Shown here one piece after another: positions 48,690 to 60,131 of a stretch of DNA of 64,000 bases. The stretch is from Pontederia crassipes (taxonomy: Eukaryota > Streptophyta > Magnoliopsida > Commelinales > Pontederiaceae): NCBI GenBank assembly GCA_030549335.1, contig CM060187.1, forward strand, positions 50,674,203-50,738,202, written 5' to 3'. The position numbers and the translations under genes are program-made. The notes beneath the pieces are model-generated. The model did no database searches. It worked only from the letters and a program-made list of their open reading frames with translations, and was not told the DNA's origin. Within the stretch, counting starts at the first letter, position 1, and each line of letters begins with the position of its first letter.

Positions 48690-49855
48690 TTAAGATAAAA
48701 CTCACATGTGTGTTGTCAAAGTATAGGATGGAACTTATTTATTAATAATTTTTTTAAGAGAAAAATATCTGTTTACAAATTTTTTACACTCAAAATTTAA
48801 ATCACACTTTAGCAAATTCATTTTCTATTAATTTCCTAACTACACCTTAGTAAGTTTTCAAAGTTAAAATTATTTAATACGTTTTTACCTCCTTTCCCAC
48901 ATTTCCGGGCTGAAAAAAAATTAAGGGGAATGAAGAGAAAGGTATAAAATTTTATCATTCTATTTTCCTTCATGAAAATTTTAGCTTAATCGAGTTACTA
49001 AATAATGACTTTCAGTATCCCTCTTTACTCTCCTTTAACTCAAATCCAAATAAAACTTAAAAGTCTCAATATAAAATAAAATCCTATTAGAAAATATTAT
49101 GTAAGATATGAAAATGTTAATCGAGATTTTAATAGACTTGCTCAGGTGTTATTCTTTTATGGTATATTAAATTTTATATTTTTTTCACATCAAAAGATTC
49201 AATTATTTTATTAACATATTTGTAAGTGTATGGGTGCACTGTTCTTTCTACCACTTTTTTTCTTGGAAAATTTATTTTGGTCGACTTCCAGAAGGGCACC
49301 TCTCAAAATCTAGGTATTGATTTGATGCCATGAACTCGACAAGACTCAAACTGAAGCACAACAAAGCCAACTATGACTAATTATTTTTATTAAAAAATTC
49401 GCCATTCCTCTTCTCACCAGGATTGCTTTCGACTTCGTTAAACACAGAAAAAAATCAAGTAAAACAATAATTTCTTTGCAAAGTCGAGAAACAATAAAAA
49501 AAAGCCAAAAAAATAAAATAAAAGCAACGTTGAGAAACATATTTTTTGTCGATAGGATGTGCAAAGAAATATATTTAAATAAATAAATAATCCAAACATA
49601 TTCCGATTTCTTGGCAGTTTTCCAATTACAATAATTAAATACTGCGTACATGAAGAATAATGCTTAAATATAATCCTCGAGACTCGATAATTACTCTTCA
49701 TAATATTCTCATCACGGTTTCATTTTCCACCTTGGAATAATCAAAAGTCACCAAAATTTTTCAAGGAAAAAAATAATCAAGTCTCTAGAAAAAAAAAACT
49801 ATTTAAAGTGCTTTTTCCTATCAATTATCCTCTCAATTAAATGAAAAAATAGGAA
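48690..49855. other. AT-rich spacer upstream of the Aux/IAA promoter
   Basis: No gene is supported. The portion 48905-49060 has the purine-then-pyrimidine arrangement of the repeats at 7130-7480 and 54810-55150 and may be a third, weaker relative. The 101-codon minus frame at 49346-49651 is hydrophobic low-complexity only. Confidence 0.4.
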
Positions 49856-49859
49856 AAGA

Positions 49860-50868
49860 AGATTCCAAAATGGCCCACGGCATCATTTCCTCGGCCCCTA
49901 GCAGTATCCCTACTCGCGCGGCATTATTAGCCCCGACCGATAGGGGCAATCTGGGGCGAAAAACAAAAGAGCTCCGACGACTGGGATCCATCACCCAAAT
50001 CGGACGGTCCACTTTTCGCCCCACTGGCGCACGTAAGGTGCGCGTGAAACGAGTGACGGACGGACACGGGGAGAGAGAGCGGGGGAAGAAAGAACGAAAC
50101 AGACGGGTGTCCGTGAGGGAACAGGTCGCCGACACACCCCAACAGCAGTCACATGCTCGTCCTTTCGGCTTTTTGGCACCATCCCCCTCCTTTTCTCCCT
50201 TTCTCTCTCATCCGCACCACCCAAAAAAAAGTTGACCTCTTCCTTTCTCTCTCCTGAATCACTACTGACACGTGGTCCCCACCATCCATTTACTCACACC
50301 TTTCTCCCTTCCCTCCCTCCCTCCCGCCGATACGCCTTTCTCGCAGCCGCAGCCGCAGCCGCAGCCGCAGCCGCAGCCGCAGCCGCAGCCGCAGCCGCAG
50401 CCGCAGCCGCAGCCGCAGCCGCAGCCGCGCCGCTGCATTGTTGGGAAGGAACTAAAGATTCCCGTTTCCCTTCGTCGCGTTTCCCTCTGTCGAGGAGATA
50501 AAGGAGGGGGTGCGGTGGGTGTTGGGGGACAAGGGGAACCGACAGGGTGGTGGCCCGCAGCGCAAAGCCCGTCTCCATATTCCCACCACCAACCACACGC
50601 TCCCGTCACCGCCCCCCCACCCTCACTGTCCGCTTGCCAGCCCCCAACCAAATCCACGCCGCACGATCGCGACACGTGTTCAGCTGGACAGCTTTGATGC
50701 CCGAGCCTCCCTCTATTAAGGCCGCGCTTCCTCCAGGACTCTTCTGACGCCCCTTTCTTCTTCCCCCGGCGCGAGTTGTTGTTGTTGTTCTTCTTCTTCT
50801 CTTGAGAAGCGTGGAATTTTAGGTTTTGGTTGTTGCTGCTGCTGGAGGTGAAGGTGGAGGTTGCGAGG
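49860..50868 (+). promoter_or_regulatory. Promoter and 5' leader of the Aux/IAA gene
   Basis: A GC-rich block follows AT-rich spacer. G-box cores CACGTG lie at 50269-50274 and 50673-50678, a W-box-like GTTGACC at about 50231, and a TATA-like TATTAA at 50714-50719. The second G-box lies 36 bp upstream of the TATA-like box. A GTT/TTC triplet stretch (50775-50802) is in the leader. I saw no canonical TGTCTC auxin element, though this was a by-eye scan. Transcription probably starts near 50740. Confidence 0.55.
50342..50427. repeat. (CGCAGC)14 hexanucleotide array
   Basis: A perfect array of about 14 units upstream of the TATA-like box of the Aux/IAA gene. It produces Pro-Gln, poly-Ala and Gly-Cys frames in different phases, all artefacts. 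Confidence 0.97.
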
Positions 50869-52799
50869 ATGTCGACGGAGACGACGGGCAAGAGCTCGAC
50901 GCTGTCGGAGGTCTCCGATCTCGACTACGAGGAGACCGCGCTGACGCTGGGACTCCCGGGGGGCTCCAGGACCGCCGCCGGAGGGGCCTCCGAGGCGGAG
51001 CGCAAGCGAGGCTTCGCGGAGACCGTGGATCTCAACCTCGGAGGCGGCAGCTCCGCCGCGGCGGCACGCGGAGCCGGTGGTGATCGCGCCTCGGGCTCCG
51101 ACTCCTCCGACGGCGCCGTTTCCGGTGCCGGGAAGCCATCTGCCGCCAAGTGAGTAACTGCAACTAATTTCTATCTCGTCTTTTTGCCGGATCCGTCTTC
51201 TACCTCTCTAGGAAGGGATTTTGATAATTTAAGTACGGGGTATTGGCGCCGTCTTATGGTTCTGCGCGAAATTTCAGGGCTCAGGTGGTGGGATGGCCGC
51301 CGGTGAGGTCGTTCCGGAGGAACGCCATGAGGAGCTGCACCTACGTCAAAGTTGCCGTCGATGGTGCTCCATACCTCAGGAAGGTCGACCTGGAGAATTA
51401 TGAAGGTTACCAGCAGCTGCTCACTGCTCTTGTTGATATGTTCTCTTGCTTCGCCGTCCGTAAGTTCCGCAACGGCCTCGATTTCTTTCCGCCGTCGACC
51501 GTGAATGAGTTCGTACGTTTCTGCTGTTTCCTGTTCATGTCGTCGTCTTATGGTGTTCTGCGCATTGTATTCCTTGGCAGGTAACTATCCGAATGAGAGG
51601 AGGCTGGTTGATCCAGTTAACGGGACGGAGTACGTGCCCACCTATGAGGACAAGGATGGTGATTGGATGCTCGTTGGAGATGTCCCTTGGAAGTAAGTTT
51701 GCCTATTCTTCCACTTTATCTTTTCTTTCCGTGCTGTAATTAACTGCGAGCGTCAAGCTGAGTTGAACGAGTAAGCCGGAATTAGGCGTTTTTCTCAGGT
51801 CTGTTGTTGCAAATTATAAGACCGAATAATATGAATTTACACTGTAAGAAAGACTTGGAGGCTTCAAACTCGTCGGATGTGCCGATGTTTCTCCACCCTT
51901 ATAACGTCTTTGTTACATGGGGATGAATCAAAGGATGATTATGCTTTTTGAAGGCTACGGGTTGATGACATGAGGATGAGCATTTGACAAGTTGTTACTT
52001 TGTTAAATGGGACTAAGATCTTAGGTTTTCCCTGTTTCTGATTTCTCAGCGATGGTGTCCAGGATCTACAGAAGGGGATAGTATTTGGGAACAAGGCTGC
52101 AGGAAAAAATTTTTAGGTTGCACACGCCATATTGAACTCTTCCTTTTATTCTGGTCATGTGAGATGCCGTCAATTTATTTTCCACCCACAGTGAGATGCC
52201 TTCGACTGACATGCCTTCGACTGACAATACTTCACCAGAGTGCACAAGATAACGAATTCCATATGATATTAATAAGAAAGGATAGTTTGGGGGAATACGT
52301 AGATGCGGTGTGCCATATCTCTGAATGGACGTCCATTAAACTTTTTGGATGTCACTAACTAATAGAAACAATAGTCAAGCTACCAAGTTGGAAAGGAACA
52401 TTAAGGTATGTTCCTTCGTTAGGACTTCCCTCATATTGCATCTAATCATGTAACCGAAAAGAATAAGCTGACAAATTTAGTGTCTGGGGTTACTTTGTTT
52501 CTATTCTTGTTGGTAATTTGAATATCCTCTTGTATCTTGTTCGTTCTAAGGGTCTTGGTTATGTCATTTCCTGTCATATTTATATTTCTAATATTTGTGA
52601 TAATTTATAATGGAGTATTCTAATTTGAAAAGCAAAGCAACGTGTTGTGTTAAAAAGAAGGATATCTATTATTAACATGCGCAGCATTGAAATGATATTT
52701 TTCTAAATACAATTGGGTAAATGAACTTGAGAGAAGTTATAGTTGATATCTTCATAAAATAATTTGGATGTTCAACAATTCTCGAAAGCAAAACTTGGA

Positions 52800-52833
<34 letters not shown>

Positions 52834-53264
52834 CAGACAGCTCAGTTTATGTTTATCGAATGTGTTTTCCATGTGCAGCTCATAGTTTGCAAACTTTATC
52901 AATCTAATAGTGTATTGAGATTAGCTATTCCATCCTAATCAAGTTCCTTTTTCCCTTCAGGATGTTTGTTGCTTCATGCAAACGGATTCGCCTGATGAAA
53001 AGTTCAGAAGCTGTTAATCTAGGTAATGATCATTTAATTAATATCTTAAAGCCTGTTATGATGCTTGTTTTGTGTATTATAGGCCACTTGTAGTAAAAGG
53101 GATGTATCTGATTAGTGAATAGCTAACAATATTTTCATATGTACCAAACTGACAATTCTATAAATCATGCATGCAGTAGGAAATTTAATGTGAATATTTA
53201 ATTCATTTGATTACCTGCGATGTATGCAGCTCCAAGAAATCAAGCTAATCCAAGTGCTAGGTGA
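50869..53264 (+). CDS. Aux/IAA auxin-response repressor
   Basis: A short-lived nuclear repressor: it binds ARF transcription factors and recruits TOPLESS, and auxin triggers its destruction by SCF-TIR1/AFB. Exons 50869-51149, 51278-51459, 51581-51692, 52961-53022 and 53230-53264 give 672 nt (223 residues plus TGA), all GT-AG in phase. Domain I is the EAR motif LTLGLP (residues 25-30). A basic ERKRG (44-48) lies in the linker. Domain II is the degron VVGWPPVRS (97-105), intact. Domains III/IV (PB1) run from about 115 to 212, with [17 protein letters not shown] and the acidic [16 protein letters not shown]. The C-terminus ends [11 protein letters not shown]. Intron 3 is long (51693-52960). Exon 1 is very GC-rich, unlike exons 4-5. 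Which of the many IAA paralogues it is cannot be told here. Confidence 0.96.
52802..52830. repeat. (TA)n microsatellite in Aux/IAA intron 3
   Basis: About 14 TA units, 130 bp before exon 4. Confidence 0.9.
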
Positions 53265-53760
53265 AGTGAAGTGGAGCCAGCGCACTTCAGAGAGTATGAA
53301 CAACCAGTTAATGTACAGGGATCATTGTTGTCCTTTGTTTTTCTTTTTAAGTTTTGACTGGTACCTTTTGGAGTCCAAGTGTAGTAATAAGCTCTATTGT
53401 ACTTATCCGTTTTTGTCTTTGAAGAAAGATAACATATATGTTACAGTTGGCATAAATAAGAGCAAACATGGTGTTCTAGATTTACCATTCCGGTGGTGCT
53501 TTAAGGTGTCAGATTCTGAATTCTGCCTTCTCTTTTCCTTCTCCAAGAATTTGTATTGTGATGTCCTGTATGCATGATAGGATTCTGACCCAGCAATTAG
53601 ATGATTCACTTGTGAGCGGTATTATTGGTTCACTATTCTGGACCTACTGATAAGCTGGATTGCACTAGAAATATTGAAAGATGAAAAAGGATTTTATTAA
53701 CTATTCCGGGATATTTTCCTTGTTCTGTGATAATATCGCAGCTCATTTATGTTTTGCTGG
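53265..53760 (+). other. Aux/IAA 3' untranslated region and flank
   Basis: Sequence after TGA with no conserved frame; a 117-codon frame crossing the last exon in another phase is spurious. The polyadenylation point was not located. Confidence 0.45.
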
Positions 53761-53764
53761 TTGT

Positions 53765-53766
<2 letters not shown>

Positions 53767-53803
<37 letters not shown>

Positions 53804-53811
53804 CTATAGTT
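53767..53811. repeat. Poly-C tract, 45 bp
   Basis: An uninterrupted run of C about 500 bp downstream of the Aux/IAA stop codon. It could form an i-motif, or a G-quadruplex on the other strand, and is hard to sequence accurately. Confidence 0.95.
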
Positions 53812-54800
53812 CCTACCCAACTATCATGAAAATAATTTTTCGTATCAGAAGTGGTACATCGCATATGACAACATTGCTTATGCATTGAGTGTACAAACTA
53901 CGAATACATATAGTTCCTATTTTAAAGTTTTCGTGCTCCGTGCAAAGAATCTCTAATCTAATACATTTGATTTTGGTAAAAAGGTAGAAGGCAAGATTGT
54001 GAAAAAAGATTGGGGTAACTATTGTGTATGAATTGTTTTTTATAATAACAAATATGTCAAATTCGAATATGGTATTATTAACTTTTGGAATTCAAATATA
54101 CTTATGTCAAGTTGATCAGGAAGCAAGATTTATGAAAAGATAATAGTTTGACATTCAATATTGTGTGTTACGGGCAAGGCACATCTCTTTTTGGAAGTAT
54201 CATTGCATCAGAAAGTCTGAGAAAGTTAGTTTTGATGGTTGAGTGCTTAGATTTAATCATCCATGACATCCGGAAGTTGTCTGTCAGATTTTTTTTTTCT
54301 TAAGGGAGATTTGTATGCTATAATGCTAATTCGTCCTATATGAGATTTGCAATTGCAACAAGTCAATTTAATTTTTTAAGTGGGGTCTTGAAGTTAGCTC
54401 CATTGTTCTTCTCTGACATTGCAACTGCAACATACATGATACCTTGCCTTCACGGTTCTCTCTACTCCACTTCCAACTAAAGTCACACATGAACGCCGCA
54501 ACGTCCGTTACAAATTGCATTATTATATGCTTATTTTTTTAAAAAAAACACCTAAGCATGGAGGGTTCATAAGGTTCTTGTTTAAAACTAGCACTTAAGG
54601 CAAATAAAAACATTATTTTTCCAACGATATTTTGTTACCCAGGACTACATAAACAATTTAATTGATAAAAATGGTGTGGAAATATAAACTGTTTTCACTA
54701 GAAATTTTTTTATTTAGCATTATAGATCAAATATCAATTGAATTTTGCAACTTAATTCAAAATTTATAAAGTTAAACATAAGAAAAGCTATATTGACTTT
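53812..54800. other. Spacer
   Basis: No gene or bounded element seen. Confidence 0.5.
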
Positions 54801-54809
54801 TTAAGTAGG

Positions 54810-55150
54810 GTGAAAAGAGGGGGAATGGCGCGAAGAAAAATGAGAGGAATCCATGGAGTGGAGGGGAAATGATATATTTTTTCATTTTCCTTCGACGTCT
54901 CATTTGTCATTCAATTCTAAAGTGAAAATGAAGAAAATGTACATATAACACATGTTTTCATCTTTAACCATATAAACTAAATGTATTAATATGCATGTAA
55001 AAAAAATCATATAAATAAAGTTATCATTTAACATTCATTTCATTCTCTTTCATTTAATTATATCAATCAAATAAGTATAATAATTCATCTTCATTCTTTC
55101 TCTTCCTCCGCTTTACCTTTCCTTCCACTTCAACGAACTTTGAACCGAAT
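54810..55150. repeat. MITE-like purine/pyrimidine-rich repeat, copy B
   Basis: Purine-rich left part (AAGAGGGGGAATGG, GAGAGGAATCC) and pyrimidine-rich right part (CATTCATTTCATTCTC, ATATCAATCAAATAAGT, TTTCCTTCCACTTC). The order and spacing match the repeat at 7130-7480. Confidence 0.4.
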
Positions 55151-55374
55151 AAGTGAACTTATAGAATATCCTTGTTCCGAAAAACATCTTTATCTTTCAA
55201 AACATCTTCTTTAAGCTACTAATAAGTGATTCCTTCGGGACCATTTTCTCTATCAACAATATAAGTTGAGCATTTTTTAAAGAAAATGTAAATCCAATCA
55301 AATTTGCTTGATTGGGCCATCTAAATCAATATCGATAAATATTTATCATTTTCTTAGTTTTTGACATACTTCAA

Positions 55375-55480
55375 TGAAAACCCATCCTTAGTTCGGATTG
55401 CAAGCTGTTAAGTAATCGTTGGTCATCTATACGATGGTGAATTTATTCTCGAGCCTTGTACACATCGCCCGTCACACTAT
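55375..55480 (+). pseudogene. Nuclear plastid insert: decayed 16S rRNA 3' region
   Basis: AACCCATCCTTAGTTCGGAT, ATACGATGGTGAATTTATTC and CCTTGTACACATCGCCCGTC follow the plastid 16S rRNA 3' region in order. The plastid-type bases CCTTGTACAC and CACACTAT separate it from mitochondrial 18S. About 30 bases are missing before TAAGTAATCG. Nearly all other differences from the plastid form I remember are C-to-T or G-to-A (for example CGGCGG to CGATGG), the mark of methylated nuclear DNA decay. It is not a working rRNA. Confidence 0.85.
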
Positions 55481-55613
55481 CACGTGCTACTTGACCACTC
55501 GCTCCCACTATCACGTAAGGCATGCACACTCTTCTTCTATTTCTAAGGCAAATGAAAGGGTCGAGAAACTCAAGACCATTATTCTTGAACAACTTGGAGC
55601 CGCACTTTCTTTT
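55481..55613 (+). other. Probable second plastid-derived piece joined to the 16S fragment
   Basis: GGGTCGAGAAACTCAAGACC and CTTGAACAACTTGGAGCCG resemble, from memory, the plastid spacer near trnV and the 16S gene. In the plastid these lie upstream of 16S, so the order here is rearranged. The 68-codon frame across both pieces is a by-product. Confidence 0.55.
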
Positions 55614-55651
55614 TTTATTAGTTAATCGTAGATAATTAAATCATCTAAACC

Positions 55652-55771
55652 TAAAAGACATTCCACAAGTACTGAATTAAAGTTTCAATCAAGAAAATTC
55701 CAATCTCAACTAAAACGACATTCCACAAGTACATAGTTAAAGTTTCGAATGAGAAAATTCCAATCTCAACT
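55652..55771. repeat. Two 60-bp tandem units
   Basis: Adjacent copies share GACATTCCACAAGTAC, TTAAAGTTTC and GAAAATTCCAATCTCAAC at an exact 60-bp period, with about ten differences. Confidence 0.95.
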
Positions 55772-55779
55772 AAAATTTT

Positions 55780-56740
55780 GAATTGTTGAAAATACTTATA
55801 ACATGATTCTCCTATGTAAAAATGATTTGCAATCGGTTCAAAGGAGCACGCATTTGAATAACACTTTCAAATTAATGACTAGTAACTTTTACTATCGAGT
55901 TACAAAGTTCATTACTTCGCAAAGATGAACTCATAATTGAAAAGGAAGGGGTGCAATGCCTCGAGATCCACATGATTATCACATGCTTAAAATTGTCCCA
56001 AAGTACCTACACATTTTTTTATGAAATAATATTTTGAAATATAAGCCATAAATGTAGAAAAATTTTGGGTTATTCACATAAACCACCCCTCACCTTGGTT
56101 AGGAGAAATTTTGGCTCACTTTATCCAATATTGGTCCTCAGAACCTGAGCTAAATCGATTCGCCCTTTGGGTCGAGTAGTTTGGAACCCAATCCATATTT
56201 GATCACCTACACATGCACTTCGTTTGGGTTGAGAAACCTCGACTGAGTTCATCCGAGCTCTATGGGACTCGAGTCAAGCTGAATAGAGCTTGGGCCTAGT
56301 TTTGTCACCGTCAAGAAAATCATGTGCCGACATGATTTTTTATACAATAATGAATCAATTCAACCCAATAAACGTACCAAAATAAACTTCTTATAAAGGA
56401 CAAGAGTCCTCTATGGGAATCCTCCTTGTACTTAAGTTGGCTGAAAAATCAATACATTCCCTTTGATCGACTAATTGTATAAACACCAAACTTTGGTCGA
56501 CAAATTTTCTTTGATGTCGTCCCGAAACCCATGCCAGTTACTTGTATGATGATCTTCGATGTGGGGGCTTCGAAACCATCGGTTAATCACTTTGTGGAAC
56601 ACTTTTCGCGTGAAAAGTGTAGAAATTAATTTGATTACTAAAAATTTCGAGTTACTTTTATGTCTTATTTATTATTTATAGTTTGTAATTAGTGTTTTCA
56701 GGTTCTTGAACTAATTCTAAGTTAAACAAGACTATTCATC
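55780..56740. other. Spacer between plastid insert and Helitron
   Basis: No gene is seen. The region 56080-56330 is GC-richer with repeated GAGTTC and CTCGA words, of unknown origin. Confidence 0.45.
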
Positions 56741-56756
56741 ATTAACTAGTGTAGAG

Positions 56757-56773
56757 CCCGCACGATGTGCGGG
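56757..56773 (-). other. Helitron 3'-terminal hairpin
   Basis: A perfect 7-bp stem with loop GAT, close to the CTAG end. It is the transposition terminator typical of the family. Confidence 0.85.
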
Positions 56774-57659
56774 TGATGCAAAAAATTTCTCATGTTTAAT
56801 TATAATTTTATATTTCATTTAAATTAATAATAACATTTATAATAATGGAAACTAATTATTTTTTCATATTAACTTTAACTTTAGTTATATAATTTGTGAA
56901 TATTTCATTAAAAAATAACAAATAGAATAAAATCTTCGATGTTACAACAAATGTCCAAATACAAAATGAGAAGAAATTACTTCATATCTAAAATAATAAG
57001 AAATATATATTTATGAAATAATAATCTTTATAACCTCAATACCATTTTTTGGTCAAAACCCCTTTTAGAATACTTATCTTTAACTTTTAGGAGTCCATTA
57101 TTAAAGTTTTAAAAATGTGTTATAGATATTAGCAATCAAATTTTAAAATAAAAATGTGTTATATTTTTTTGATATAATTAAATTATTTAAAAAATAAAAC
57201 ATGTCGTATGTGCCCACACCTTAAAAGAACTTGCCACATAATCATTTCGTAAATGAAATATATTAGAAATATATGCAGTACTCTCATGCTATAAAAGATA
57301 GCATGAACACATGCACAAATAGGATTGATGTCATTTTTTTATTTACAATTATACAATAGTCGAAAGATTTATAAGAAGATGACATAATTTCAAGTCCTAT
57401 ATATATAGTGCCATATTTTCATACTTGTACACTAATAATATTTTAAAACTACAATAAAAGATTAAATATCAAGTTAACGATCCATTATAATGAACACAAA
57501 TTAAACAATTATAACGACATTTCTCTCAAATAAACTAAAAGGAAACTAATTTACACATAATTTAAAAAGATTGTTTATGACAAAGAATATTGCGATAAAA
57601 ATTGTTATTAAAATGTAGTCATAAAAATAATATGGCCAGATTAAATTCTGTCTATTTAT

Positions 57660-58080
57660 TTACTTCATGATATATATATATATAACTATATAAATAGGAA
57701 AATAAACTATATAACTAAAAGAAATATGGAAATATTTATAAATATATAAATAAGAAAATAAAATAACTATATAATTGAAAGGAATTATTTTATGGAAAAT
57801 AAAATATGGTCAAGAAGAAAATGATGATTTAATATGATCATAAAAAATCTTATTGAACATAAAAAGTAATGAGGATAAAAAATCTAGCGACATTTATTTT
57901 ATAGAAAATACAATGTTAACATAAAAAATAATTATACCTATATAAATAAGAAAATAAAATAAAATAACTGAAAGTAATTATTTTATAGAAAATAAAATAT
58001 GGTCAGGAAGAGAATGTTGATCTAATATGATCATAAAAAGTAATGTGGATAAAAAAAAATCTGGACATTTATTTACGAAA
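57660..58080. repeat. Short diverged repeats inside the Helitron
   Basis: A unit with AATTATTTTAT, GAAAATAAAATATGGTCA, GAAGA and TATGATCATAAAAA recurs at about 57783-57850 and 57970-58040, with partial copies nearby. Confidence 0.65.
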
Positions 58081-58696
58081 TAAAATATTTTTATCTTTTA
58101 GTATCTAAGTACATGTGATCATAACAAAAATATGGGTAAGAAATCTAATACGGTATAAGAATAATTTGAAAAAAATAAAATAAGTCATCTCGATAAATAA
58201 AGCATGCAACGTAGCAAAAATACAGTCAGAGCATATTAATTATAAACATAAACAAATGCACAATTAAAATTTACACATTCAAAGAAGACCATTTCACAAT
58301 GACGATTTGTGTTTCAAATCAGTCTATACCCATTTTTAGAACCTTCCTATATATAATTGAAATTTAGAACTAAATAATTTAGATTAACAATTATGTTTTT
58401 TTATAAAATAATGGAAATAAAATTCATCCAAATAAAAAAAACAAAAGTGTGGCAGGTGCCCGCTCCATGTAAGTTATATTTTTATTTTTGTTTAAAGCAC
58501 ATACAGACAACACGTGAAATAGATCTGAAATACTAGTATGCATGTAAACTTACCACATAACCATCTATGTTAGAATTGCTGCATTCCTCTTGCGCTATAT
58601 GTGTTTGCCACTTTGCCTACAACAAATTTATGCATAAAGAGATTTACATAGATGCATGTAATGTTATATTTAATATTGTATAATATATAATAATAA

Positions 58697-58992
58697 ATTA
58701 ATGGCACAAATATAGTGGTAAAGAAATAAATAATATGCTACAGGAACTATTGCACTTATACTGCACTAATGATACTTTAAGAAGAAATACAAATTTATAT
58801 TAAAATGCATATCAATATGCTTAAATAAAAATAAGAAGAATCTCTTATGGGAAATTAATATATAATAATTGGCATATGAGAGATTAATGGCACGAATATA
58901 GTAGTGAAAAAAGAATTAATATAACAACTATTTTACTTGTAGGCTAATGATACTTCAGAGCAAACACAAAATTATATTAAAATGCTATAAAG
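58697..58992. repeat. Diverged tandem duplication inside the Helitron
   Basis: TTAATGGCACAAATATAGTG, then an ACTATT(G/T)..ACTT.TA segment, TAATGATACTT and TATATTAAAATGC occur at about 58700-58808 and 58884-58992, period about 185 bp. Confidence 0.75.
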
Positions 58993-60077
58993 TAAGATAA
59001 TGCTTAAAGACAAATAAAAAGATTGTTATAATAAGAAAAACTTGTTATGACAGTGTTCTAAAACATATCATAAGGAGTTATTTCCTAAGGAATTAATTCA
59101 TAAAAAAATCGATAGATATGATAGTTGCTGACAGGCAAACTAAAATCTTAAAAAGTAATAAAAAATATGTCAATACGCGTCTGCATGCCGGATTGATGGG
59201 CAAGAGCAGAGAAAGCACTTAAATGAATCAACCATCACTTGACGTTTAATACGATAGAGTAATGTGTTTGAGAGTATTTGTATGTTGTAGGTTGTAACCA
59301 TTAAGTTTAGTTGCCACTATTAGCGGACAGTTATGGATTATTAGTATCCACCACTCCAATAACTTATTATGTCCACTACAATGATTATATCCATTAGCTC
59401 GTGGTGAGAAAATTTTCCAAGAAAAATACTATCATTATATCCATCATGATGAACATGTGGCATGATATATTATTGTCAAATGTATTAATCTCCTTACTTA
59501 TTACTACTTCTTTAAGCATAGTAAGAATATATAATAGATAAATATATCTTTTGCTTTTGAAGAAATAAAAAATAGTTAGAAAATTGCGAGAAAAAGAAGA
59601 TATGGAACTAATATTTTTTTTGTTTCAGTTATTTTAATCAGTATATAATTTCGATCGATCACCTATTAAGCATATATTTTTATTTTGATTCAGTTATTAT
59701 AATTATTTTGTTAGTTAAACATTTAAATCCTTTAAAAGCTACTATTCCATAGTGACCTTGACCTGTTAACAAAAAATATTGGTTAGTAATTTTTTTAACG
59801 ATTAATTTTTTTCTTTCACTTATCTAATGCGTATAGTTACTTATAATAATTATCTATCAAATAACTACACATTATTTAAATGTTTAAATGATTAGTTATG
59901 ATGATATGGACATGTGGCATTTTATTCACATGCCTTGCCAAGCAGTCTCACTTTCTTCTTCAACATTATCCGTATATAGTTAAATCATGGAAAAGAGGGT
60001 GGGTGATAAGGAAAAAATTTGATGTAGAGAAAATTGTGGAGCCAAGTTAGTTATGGATAATTATTATCCATTACACT

Positions 60078-60083
<6 letters not shown>

Positions 60084-60128
<45 letters not shown>
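60084..60128. repeat. (TA)n microsatellite
   Basis: About 22 TA units inside the Helitron near its 5' end. Confidence 0.95.

Positions 60129-60131
<3 letters not shown>

Noticed and set aside
49346-49701. Hydrophobic minus-strand frames as a membrane protein gene
   Set aside because: Overlapping frames in A/T-rich DNA with no domain, and no start context.
50262-50891. 209-codon minus-strand frame with Gly-Cys repeats, and poly-Ala and Pro-Gln frames opposite
   Set aside because: They arise from the CGCAGC array and the GC-rich Aux/IAA promoter, and all phases are open.
55419-55625. 68-codon protein-coding gene
   Set aside because: The frame lies over plastid rRNA and spacer remains.
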